20,415 nt of DNA, taken from NCBI GenBank assembly GCA_002391185.1, contig DGRY01000033.1, forward strand, positions 242-20,656. The letters are read 5' to 3'. The position numbers were made by a program, and so were the translations under genes. This document shows positions 14,964 to 20,415 of this stretch, in pieces; the first letter of the stretch is position 1; every line of letters begins with the position of its first letter. The notes beneath the pieces are model-generated. The model saw only the letters and a list, made by a program, of their open reading frames with translations. It was not told where the DNA came from and did not search any database. The stretch comes from Prevotella sp. UBA4376 (lineage in GTDB: Bacteria; Bacteroidota; Bacteroidia; Bacteroidales; Bacteroidaceae).

Positions 14964-15761
14964 ATGGAAAAGTTTTGGTTTATATTCAGCAAGACAGATC
15001 TGCTAATTATACCAACAGACACAGATAAATATACTGTACCAACAAGCGAAAACTGCCCTATTAAAACTCAACCATGGAATAATATCATGACCATTACTCC
15101 TATGGCTGATGGAACAGAAGTGCGAACTGTTCGCATTGACGACCCTCAAAAATTAGAGTTCGTTTCACACGAACCAAACGGGTGGAAATGGGAAGGCTTA
15201 CGCAAAAGTTTTTATTCACTACCACTTGACATATACAAAAAAGCGGGAAAATGTCAGGAGCTACTTTATTGGGACTCAACAACACAATTCTGCGGTTGCT
15301 GCGGTTCACCAATGAAAATGCACACCGACATATCAAAAAAATGCACCAACTGCGGAAAAGAAATATGGCCATCACCAGCACCAGCAGTCATCACACTAAT
15401 ACACAAAGGCGATGAGGTGCTACTTGTGCGAGGACGCAATTTCCGAACAGATTTCTATGGACTGGTAGCTGGTTTTGTTGAGACAGGTGAAACTCTTGAA
15501 GAGGCAGCTAAACGAGAAGCACTCGAAGAAACAGGCATCAAAATCAAAAACCTACGCTATTTCGGTTCTCAGCCATGGCCCTACCCCTGTGGCATAATGG
15601 TAGGATTCAACGCCGATTACGAATCGGGCGAAATACACCTTCAAGAAGAAGAAATTGCAAAAGGTGCATGGTTCAAAGCAGACAACTTACCAACAATCCC
15701 AGAAAAACTCAGCATAGCAAGAATGCTACTTGACGACTGGCTGAACTCATTAAAAAAATGA
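14964..15761 (+). CDS. nudC: NAD(+)/NADH pyrophosphatase (Nudix, NudC family)
   Basis: The 265-residue protein has the NudC layout: a variable N-terminal domain (1-100), a zinc ribbon with Cys110, Cys113, Cys127 and Cys130, and a Nudix domain from about 138. The Nudix box GX5EX7REUXEEXGU is complete: Gly170, Glu176, Arg184-Glu185, Glu188-Glu189, Gly191. It is followed by SQPWPYP (residues 202-208), the NudC signature of the NADH-binding subgroup; the usual residues after it are replaced by Cys209-Gly210. NudC hydrolyses NADH to NMNH and AMP and removes NAD caps from RNA. It is cytoplasmic. The ATG lies after an A-rich tract without a Shine-Dalgarno, typical of the phylum. No promoter is obvious among the repeats upstream. 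The neighbouring 5'-nucleotidase and purine permease suit nucleotide salvage (inference). Confidence 0.94.
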   Translation: MEKFWFIFSKTDLLIIPTDTDKYTVPTSENCPIKTQPWNNIMTITPMADGTEVRTVRIDDPQKLEFVSHEPNGWKWEGLRKSFYSLPLDIYKKAGKCQELLYWDSTTQFCGCCGSPMKMHTDISKKCTNCGKEIWPSPAPAVITLIHKGDEVLLVRGRNFRTDFYGLVAGFVETGETLEEAAKREALEETGIKIKNLRYFGSQPWPYPCGIMVGFNADYESGEIHLQEEEIAKGAWFKADNLPTIPEKLSIARMLLDDWLNSLKK

Positions 15762-15812
15762 GGTTCACTCGCAAAAAACAGTGTTGAGTTTTAGAAGAAA
15801 ACTATAAAAACC

Positions 15813-15933
15813 CGCTCTGTGCTGTATGCTTTATAAGCATTCATTCTAAGCTATCGTTCTAAGTCCTGTCCAAGCAAGCTTGACAGCCCTTGTACGACAT
15901 CTTAGAATAGCCTACGGCTCACAGCACAGAGCG
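15813..15933. repeat. Closed-stem multi-hairpin inverted-repeat element 1
   Basis: A perfect 13-bp outer stem, CGCTCTGTGCTGT (15813-15825) with ACAGCACAGAGCG (15921-15933), encloses ATGCTT-TAT-AAGCAT (15826-15840), ATTCTAAG (15843-15850) pairing with CTTAGAAT (15901-15908), and inside that CTGTC-CAAGC-AA-GCTTG-ACAG (15866-15886). The 121-bp unit has no reading frame. It could be a MITE remnant or the gene of a structured RNA. No flanking target duplication is clear. Confidence 0.6.
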
Positions 15934-15959
15934 AAAAACAGAGAAAACCGATGAAATAA

Positions 15960-16235
15960 ATAATAAAGCCATGCAATAACAATGGTGATAATGCCGTTTA
16001 TCATAAAAAAGAAAGATGGAATTTGTTGAATTACATGGATTTTCTATGCAAAGGGAATATTGTAGTGGAATGCAAGGCCATTGCTGCATTGGGAACAGAA
16101 CAGCGTCAACAACTGTGGAATTATATGCGGTTGACAAACACCCCTACAGGTGTATTATTCAATTTTGCCCCGTTTAAGGATCAATGTGAAAAGTATTATT
16201 ATGATGTGAATACTAAAACTATCGCAGCATTCTAA
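15960..16235 (+). pseudogene. GxxExxY family protein, C-terminal remnant
   Basis: The frame is open from 15960 to the stop at 16233-16235, but the first ATG is at 16035. The product from there is 66 residues: MDFLCKGNIVVECKA, then QQLWNYMRLTNTPTGVLFNF and a C-terminus YYYDVNTKTIAAF. GxxExxY proteins are about 125-135 residues and have a DFLV-GKxVVExKA core followed by QLLNYLKATGxxxGLLxNFG; both are recognisable here. The N-terminal half with the name-giving GxxExxY motif is absent: upstream codons give KKERWNLLNY without match. The family resembles nuclease-fold proteins and has no settled function. The fragment sits between two hairpin elements, so rearrangement may have removed its 5' end. 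A functional short protein starting at 16035 (or TTG 16023) cannot be excluded. Confidence 0.65.
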
Positions 16236-16253
16236 TTTTTTTTCTTGGTTTTT

Positions 16254-16376
16254 CCGGTTTTCAGGTTGTTGCCTGCAAGGCTGATGGTGTGGCTGGAGGC
16301 TTTTGTCTGTATGCTTGCATACAAGGAAAAGCATGCAGACACAACATAAGAGACGAAGTCTCAACCTGAAAAACGG
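16254..16376. repeat. Closed-stem multi-hairpin inverted-repeat element 2
   Basis: An outer stem of about 14 bp (CCGGTTTTCAGGTTG at 16254-16268 with CAACCTGAAAAACGG at 16362-16376, one bulge) encloses GCCT-gca-AGGC (16271-16281), TGTCTGTATGC (16304-16314) with GCATGCAGACA (16331-16341, one wobble-type mismatch), and GAGAC-GAA-GTCTC (16350-16362). The last of these shares one base with the outer arm. Size (123 bp) and plan parallel the element at 15813-15933, but the primary sequences differ. Confidence 0.55.
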
Positions 16377-16424
16377 GGTTTTAAAGGTTTTCTTTTTGAA
16401 ACAGGATTTACTGGTGATTGAAAG

Positions 16425-16497
16425 ATTGAACCGAAGGTCACTGACTGAGCGTTTGCTGTCGGCGTAGCGGGCGCAAACATAAAAGCGAAGGAAGTAA
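16425..16497 (+). repeat. 73-nt structured repeat, copy B
   Basis: Gap-free partner of 14349-14421. The outer stem is GTTTGC (16451-16456) with GCAAAC (16473-16478); three of its six pairs differ from copy A with both partners changed. The inner stem keeps three of four pairs (16460-16463 with 16467-16470). It lies 42 bp upstream of the purine permease start, so it would be in that gene's leader if transcription begins upstream. It does not resemble a known purine riboswitch. Confidence 0.7.
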
Positions 16498-16539
16498 ATA
16501 ATGAACCAAAGATAAAAGTAAAAATAAAAAAATAAAGTT

Positions 16540-17841
16540 ATGAGTATCCTTGAAAAAATTTTTGGCTTTGATGCCAAATGCATGACATTGAAAACAGAAT
16601 TTGTAGCCGGCGTTACAATATTCCTCACCATGAGCTACATCCTTGCTGTTAATCCTGCTATCCTATCAACAACAGGTATGGACAAAGGTGCCTTATTCAC
16701 AGGAACAGCTATAGCCTCGGCAATAGCAACTATCCTATTGGCTGTAATGGCAAAACTACCATTTGCACAATCTTGTTCAATGGGACTAAATGCCTTCTTT
16801 GCTTACACACTCTGCCTCACCATGGGATATAGCTGGCAACAGGCACTTGCCATACTTCTAATTGAAGGCTTGATATTTATTATTATCACATTTTTTAATA
16901 TACGAGAAAAAATACTATACGCCATACCATTAAACCTAAGATATGCCATATCTGTAGGTATAGGTATGTTCATTGCTTTCATCGGACTGAAAAACGCAGG
17001 CATCATAGTTGCCCATGAAGGAACACTCGTTGGCTTGGGCAACTTTACACCAACAATGATGTTAGGTTTGTTTGCTATTGTTCTATCAGGAGTTCTCATG
17101 GCACGCAATGTAAAGGGATCGCTTTTCATCGGCATCATCGTATCAACAATTGTAGCCATTCCACTCGGACTTGTAACATTCGATGAAGGATGGTTACCTA
17201 TCAGTATGCCACAAAGCATAGAACCAATATTCTGCAAATTTGATTTCGACGGACTAATCAGCTTCCAGACTGCAATAGTTGTGTTCGTTTTATTGTTAGT
17301 AAATATCTTCGACACCATTGGAACTATAGTTGGATTAGCTGAAAAAACAGGTATCGTAGAACCTGATGGAAAAATACCCCATGCCTCTGAAGCAATGATG
17401 AGCGATGCCATCGGTACAACTTGTGGAGCTATTCTCGGTACATCAACCATTACCACATATATAGAAAGTGCCAGCGGAATTGCAGAAGGTGGACGATCAG
17501 GTGTAACATCATTTATTACTGGAGTTTTATTCCTGTTAAGTCTATTCCTCAGTCCTGTATTCTTAATTATACCAAGTGCAGCAACAAGTGGTGCCCTTGT
17601 TATGGTAGGAGTTCTTATGATTGAAAGCGTTAAGAAAATAGACCTAAGAGAGATTGATGATGCTTTCGCAGCATTTATAACAATAATAACCACCGTTCTT
17701 TGCTATAGCATTTCAGATGGTATCATTCTCGGAATTCTCAGCTATGTCGTAATGAAAGTATGCACAGGAAAATTCAAGGAACTTAACCCAACCCTTATTA
17801 TCCTAAGCATAATTTTCATCTTAAGCTTTATATTCAAATAA
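16540..17841 (+). CDS. NCS2 family purine permease (AzgA/PbuG-like)
   Basis: This 433-residue integral membrane protein has about 13-14 hydrophobic segments. It carries the AzgA-branch hallmarks: EFVAGVTIFLTMSYILAVNP at the N-terminus, MGLNAFFAYT (residues 81-90), NIFDTIGTIVGLAEKTG with Asp258, and the substrate-site segment TYIESASGIAEGGRSG (Glu309, GGRSG 317-321; most relatives have GGRTG). Characterised members are H+ symporters for adenine, guanine or hypoxanthine. Length matches the family. No TAnnTTTG promoter is evident; the leader is A-rich and has the structured repeat copy B just upstream. The gene is convergent with the thioredoxin-like gene, with a 9-bp repeat array between. Substrate within the purines is not resolvable. 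It fits a salvage role with the upstream nucleotidase and NudC. Confidence 0.92.
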   Translation: MSILEKIFGFDAKCMTLKTEFVAGVTIFLTMSYILAVNPAILSTTGMDKGALFTGTAIASAIATILLAVMAKLPFAQSCSMGLNAFFAYTLCLTMGYSWQQALAILLIEGLIFIIITFFNIREKILYAIPLNLRYAISVGIGMFIAFIGLKNAGIIVAHEGTLVGLGNFTPTMMLGLFAIVLSGVLMARNVKGSLFIGIIVSTIVAIPLGLVTFDEGWLPISMPQSIEPIFCKFDFDGLISFQTAIVVFVLLLVNIFDTIGTIVGLAEKTGIVEPDGKIPHASEAMMSDAIGTTCGAILGTSTITTYIESASGIAEGGRSGVTSFITGVLFLLSLFLSPVFLIIPSAATSGALVMVGVLMIESVKKIDLREIDDAFAAFITIITTVLCYSISDGIILGILSYVVMKVCTGKFKELNPTLIILSIIFILSFIFK

Positions 17842-17843
17842 AT

Positions 17844-17955
17844 AATCGGAGAAATCAGAAAATTCAGAGTAATCGGAATAATCAGAATATTCGGAATAAT
17901 CGGAAAATTCGGAAAACTCAGAAAACTCAGAATTCTCCGAATATTCCGATTACTC
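17844..17955. terminator. 9-bp tandem array with inverted arm in a convergent gap, likely bidirectional terminator
   Basis: Ten 9-bp units of form AWTCRGARW run from 17844 to 17933, followed by inverted copies to 17960. The 20-nt segment 17876-17895 pairs with 17936-17955 with only two mismatches, enclosing a loop of further units. It fills the whole gap between the permease stop at 17841 and the thioredoxin-like stop at 17964. The T-rich ATTTTATTT after it supports termination of the plus transcript only weakly. Confidence 0.5.
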
Positions 17956-17963
17956 CGACAATT

Positions 17964-19085
17964 TTATTTCCCAAACAAATCATCAAACAAACTGAAGAAA
18001 GAAGGGTCTTCACCAACAACGGTCTTCACAATCTTACCGTCAGGGCCAACAAGAATCTTGGTTGGGAAACCTTGAACCTTATAAAGATCAAGCACATTGC
18101 TGTCGGCAGGATTATACACATGCTTCCAAGGCAATTCGTGCTTCTTCACAGCAGCCTTCCACTTTTCCTGAGAATCACGGCAGTCAACACCTAACACCTC
18201 AAACTTACCAGGATACTTAGCGTAATACTCTTTCAACTGTGGGAAACCCTTGATACACCAAATACACCATGATCCCCAGAAATCAATGAGTACATATTTT
18301 CCACGGAAACTGCTTAGCGAGAGTGGCTTTCCATCGATATCATTAAGCGTAAAATCGGGAGCTTCTACGCCAGGAGCCTGAACCTTTGCTGCCTCTTCTT
18401 CAGCACGCTTCTGAGCAAGAACCCTATCCATATAACCTTGATAATATTCTTTTAATCTACCAAACTTCACCTTCTCAGAAAGCATCTTCTCGGCAGCTTC
18501 CATATCTTTATAGTCTTCTAACGTGGTTATGAGCTGTGCTGAGCAGTCATAATCAGGATGCTCCTTAATGAAGTTAAGTGTTGCATCGGTAACCTTCTGC
18601 TGTAAAGCAGGAACTTTCTCAGAATACTCTTTGTTTATAACCTCTTGCGACTCACCATTATCAAGGCGTTGTCTAAGTGACATAACATACTTGTTCAGTT
18701 CATCCTGTAATGGTTCAAGCATTCTATCAGCCTCGTTATATTGCTTATAATATGTGGAACCTGAAACATAATAGTGGTCAGAAATATCACCAGTAAGTTC
18801 CATTGTTTCACCAGGCACAGCAAGCAATTGCAAAGCCTTGTTATCCTCATGTCTGAGTGTGGCAGGAGTAAGCAAATAGAAGCTCTGAACCTTAGGGAAC
18901 TTTAATGTTGCTGTGAAAGAATCATTCTTAACAAGGATAGTGTCACGATGATTACTCGAATAAACAATAAGGGTGTCACTATTAAACCCCTTCAGCGTTG
19001 ATTTGATACACAATGTGTTTGTGTCGGCAGCCTTAGCAGAAAAAGATACCAAAGCCAGAACTGCACTAATAATAATTTTGTTCAT
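17964..19085 (-). CDS. DUF4369-TlpA thioredoxin-like exported protein
   Basis: The 373-residue protein starts at MNKIIISAVLALVSFSAKA, a signal peptide cleaved near AKA-AD. Residues about 25-115 match the DUF4369 domain found in Bacteroidota (SDTLIVYSSNHRDTILV, then AVPGETMELTGDISDHYYVSGS). A helical linker follows, and a TlpA/AhpC-type thioredoxin domain covers about 240-373 (APDFTLNDIDGKPLSLSSFRGKYVLIDFWGSWC). The active site is Cys274-Ile-Trp-Cys277, with the cis-Pro segment QGFPTKILV later. CIWC is unlike the common CGPC or CPPC and may shift redox potential. Family members act in the periplasm in disulfide handling or cytochrome maturation; the partner here is unknown. An in-frame TTG at 19160 would add 25 residues over the promoter and is rejected. 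Confidence 0.9.
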   Translation of the reverse strand: MNKIIISAVLALVSFSAKAADTNTLCIKSTLKGFNSDTLIVYSSNHRDTILVKNDSFTATLKFPKVQSFYLLTPATLRHEDNKALQLLAVPGETMELTGDISDHYYVSGSTYYKQYNEADRMLEPLQDELNKYVMSLRQRLDNGESQEVINKEYSEKVPALQQKVTDATLNFIKEHPDYDCSAQLITTLEDYKDMEAAEKMLSEKVKFGRLKEYYQGYMDRVLAQKRAEEEAAKVQAPGVEAPDFTLNDIDGKPLSLSSFRGKYVLIDFWGSWCIWCIKGFPQLKEYYAKYPGKFEVLGVDCRDSQEKWKAAVKKHELPWKHVYNPADSNVLDLYKVQGFPTKILVGPDGKIVKTVVGEDPSFFSLFDDLFGK

Positions 19086-19113
19086 TTTACTTGTGATTAT
19101 TTTAAAATTGTTA

Positions 19114-19121
19114 CAAAAGTA
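19114..19121 (-). promoter_or_regulatory. -7 promoter element of the DUF4369-TlpA gene
   Basis: TACTTTTG on the minus strand fits TAnnTTTG, 28 bp upstream of the start codon at 19085. The -33 region is not a clear match. Confidence 0.5.
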
Positions 19122-19217
19122 GCATATAAATACAAAAACACACAAGCACGAATCCCACAATTGTAATATTTTAACAATGCATGCAGTAATTAAAAAAGAA
19201 AAACAGAGCCTCTATGC

Positions 19218-19348
19218 GCGGTAAAACCGCTAAATGAAAAATGATAAATGATAAATACTGCGCACTTCGTGCTAAATGATAAACGATAAATGAGAAATGA
19301 TAAAGAAGCGCACGCTTTGCGTGCAAATAAGATTTTCGAGCAAAGCTC
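19218..19348. repeat. Run of triloop mini-hairpins joined by AAATGATAAATG-type linkers
   Basis: Four perfect small hairpins follow each other: GCGGT-AAA-ACCGC (19218-19230), GCAC-TTC-GTGC (19262-19272), GCACGC-TTT-GCGTGC (19310-19324) and GAGC-AAA-GCTC (19338-19348). The linkers are made of repeated AAATGATAAATG or AAACGATAAATGAG words. No reading frame here is believable. Confidence 0.7.
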
Positions 19349-19360
19349 TCAAAGAGCTTA

Positions 19361-19503
19361 CGATAATTATACGTTCAAAAAACTCCTCAGTGGGAAAGAT
19401 GGCATCCACAGGCGCTACGCTATTGAATATTGAATATTGAACATTGAATATTGAACATTGAATGTAATCATAAAGTTCAAATCTCAAACCTCAAAGTTCA
19501 AAG
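19361..19503. repeat. Composite of dispersed intergenic modules
   Basis: From left to right: the end piece of the 109-bp repeat unit (19361-19407, CGATAATTATACGTTC to GGCATCC), GGCGCTACGCT, six ATTGAAY heptads (19422-19463), and the 39-bp module (19465-19503). The same modules occur in the gap 14310-14916 in another arrangement. A 71-codon minus-strand frame here is produced by the heptads and is not a gene. Confidence 0.85.
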
Positions 19504-19509
19504 TGTAGA

Positions 19510-19532
19510 TTGATATCCTTTGCGCTTATTGC
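19510..19532. repeat. 23-bp direct repeat, left copy
   Basis: The sequence TTGATATCCTTTGCG followed by CTTATTGC is repeated exactly at 20393-20415. The two copies bracket an 860-bp segment with the Abi-family gene. The next bases, GCATTGGTGCATCAGC, form small hairpins. Confidence 0.8.
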
Positions 19533-19640
19533 GCATTGGTGCATCAGCACATAATTTTCCAAGCTTAAGCATGGGTACCCGAACTTGTGAGGGGGCTTAG
19601 ATTTGACTAAAAGCCGTTGAAAGCTTGCTTACATAAGGCT

Positions 19641-20231
19641 TTAGACAAATATAAGCAGAAGGCTTTGAAGCCGTTCATGCTTAAGCATTTTCTTAAAAAA
19701 CTTATAATATATATTCACGTTACCCATAGGTAGCAGTTCACCAAGAATCCATGCCGGTGGAAACGGTTCGATATATGTTTTTTTGAAGTGTTCAATAAAT
19801 TCTTCCGTAGAATGTTCGTATTCTTTCTTCAATAAATTCATGCTATTCATGAATATCTTATAATCGTGGAAGTGCACGGGATTTGTAAGCCAGAATATAT
19901 CTCCAGAACGCTCTGCTGTCATATTCATTATGGCTTCACGAACTGCAATTTCTATTTTTTCTATCTCATTAAAAAGTAATACACGCAATTTCTTATCAAA
20001 TCGGTATAACATTAAAGCGCTGTCGAACGTTGTACCATCTTTGAATTTATGCTCTATCTTGGGGGATTTTAAAAATGGGTGAAAGTAAGCAGATAAACGA
20101 TAATATCCAATACTACGAATATAACGCTCTGCTCGCTTTGCATCATTGATGATTAATCCACGAGACAGTAGAAGCTTTACAAGTTCTTCTGGGTTCTTGT
20201 ATGTTTTGTTAAAGTGTACTCTTGGTATCAT
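19641..20231 (-). pseudogene. Abi family protein (Abi_2, AbiD/AbiF-like), truncated at the C-terminus
   Basis: The 196-residue product has clear Abi_2 features: a small N-terminal domain ending RYIRSIGYYRLSAYFHPF (residues 37-54), then FDSALMLYRFDKKLRVLLFNEIEKIEIAVREAI starting at residue 69, and PPAWILGELLPMGNVNIYYKFF (158-179). Family members are about 290-320 residues and continue to a NxCAHHSRLWNR-type HEPN motif (R-x4-H); this is missing. The frame leaves the family after about residue 185 (ERLQSLLLIFV, stop), and no matching remainder is found in any frame down to 19510. Abi_2 proteins abort phage infection in lactococci and are thought to be HEPN RNases; without the motif this copy is probably inactive or an altered allele. 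It has a promoter and an unusual leader hairpin. The surrounding 23-bp direct repeats suggest a separately acquired segment. Confidence 0.75.
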
Positions 20232-20242
20232 AATTATTATAT

Positions 20243-20284
20243 AAAAAAGCCCAGCCTATTTAAGCATTGTAAAGAGGCTCGGCT
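20243..20284 (-). terminator. Terminator-like hairpin in the leader of the Abi-family gene
   Basis: On the minus strand 20284-20275 (AGCCGAGCCT) pairs with 20257-20248 (AGGCTGGGCT) with one G-G mismatch, followed by six T at 20248-20243. It lies between the -7 box and the start codon at 20231, so transcripts would meet it before the gene. It may be an attenuator or the end of a short leader RNA. Confidence 0.5.
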
Positions 20285-20297
20285 GGAACTAACACTG

Positions 20298-20305
20298 CAA
20301 ATATA
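20298..20305 (-). promoter_or_regulatory. -7 promoter element upstream of the Abi-family gene
   Basis: TATATTTG on the minus strand fits TAnnTTTG, with a weak TTGT 19 bp upstream. It lies 67 bp before the start codon, an unusually long leader compared with the 10-30 nt seen at other genes in this window. Confidence 0.45.
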
Positions 20306-20392
20306 TGAATTTTCTTTTATAAGCACAATTATTTTTAATAATAAATGCATTATTAGCCATCAATTTAGTTTTTTTAATGGATTTCTCCCAGT

Positions 20393-20415
20393 TTGATATC
20401 CTTTGCGCTTATTGC
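20393..20415. repeat. 23-bp direct repeat, right copy (may continue beyond the window)
   Basis: Exact repeat of 19510-19532, running to the last base of the window, so its true length is at least 23 bp. Confidence 0.8.

Noticed and set aside
15813..15933. Multi-hairpin element considered as a tRNA
   Set aside because: Too long at 121 bp, outer stem of 13 bp, and no T-loop GGTTCGA-type motif or CCA-compatible acceptor.
16425..16539. Leader of the purine permease considered as a purine riboswitch
   Set aside because: No three-way junction with the conserved purine-riboswitch loop sequences is present, and the same element occurs away from a permease at 14349.
16155..16631. 158-codon minus-strand frame over the hairpin element and permease start
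   Set aside because: Low-complexity translation of repeats and A/T tracts, overlapping a strong gene start.
16803..17693. 296-codon open frame antisense to the purine permease
   Set aside because: It mirrors the permease codons, has no domain or promoter, and the plus-strand gene is unambiguous.
19086..19160. Upstream TTG start for the DUF4369-TlpA protein
   Set aside because: The extension overlaps the -7 box and would bury the signal peptide behind 25 residues.

Overview
The window looks like chromosome from a Bacteroidota species, most probably a Prevotella-type Bacteroidales. The support is a moderately AT-rich composition, promoters of the Bacteroidota form (TTTG, about 19 bp, then TAnnTTTG close to short leaders), very weak Shine-Dalgarno sequences, and typical families: a hybrid two-component regulator, a DUF4369-TlpA protein, and paired BASS and SulP transporters. 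No rRNA, tRNA, CRISPR array or intact transposase is visible.

Layout. 1-1049 (-) is the N-terminal part of an L-fucose/arabinose-isomerase-like protein cut by the window edge. 1194-3314 (-) is an exported M3 peptidyl-dipeptidase (Dcp). Divergent from it are an MFS transporter (3470-4837), a bile-acid:Na+ symporter-like transporter (4913-5872) and a SulP anion transporter with STAS domain (5909-7585). 7586-7814 is a convergent gap with two hairpins and a possible small RNA. 7815-11675 (-) is a 1286-residue hybrid two-component system regulator with no carbohydrate-utilisation genes beside it. 11676-12539 is gene-free: it holds the regulator's upstream region with three ATGTWACAT sites, a candidate small RNA with a strong terminator, and a MITE-like element lying between two copies of a promoter. 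12540-14306 is an exported 5'-nucleotidase-family phosphoesterase. 14307-14963 is gene-free repeat mosaic. 14964-15761 is NudC. 15762-16539 holds two multi-hairpin inverted-repeat elements around a remnant of a GxxExxY gene, followed by a structured repeat. 16540-17841 is an NCS2 purine permease, followed by a convergent 9-bp repeat array. 17964-19085 (-) is a DUF4369-TlpA thioredoxin-like lipoprotein/exported protein. 19086-19640 is again repeat mosaic. 19641-20231 (-) is a C-terminally truncated Abi-family gene, in a segment bracketed by a 23-bp direct repeat that reaches the window edge.

How the genes may work together (inference). The Dcp peptidase and the divergent MFS carrier could form a dipeptide release and uptake pair. 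BASS and SulP are probably one transcription unit for anion uptake. The 5'-nucleotidase, NudC and NCS2 permease form a plausible nucleotide/purine salvage neighbourhood, although the gaps between them are full of repeats.

The most unusual material is non-coding. There is a pair of 73-nt elements with compensatory base changes in a shared stem, two closed-stem multi-hairpin elements, a MITE with target duplication, a duplicated promoter/operator, a modular family of short intergenic repeats reused at distant gaps, and leader or small-RNA candidates.
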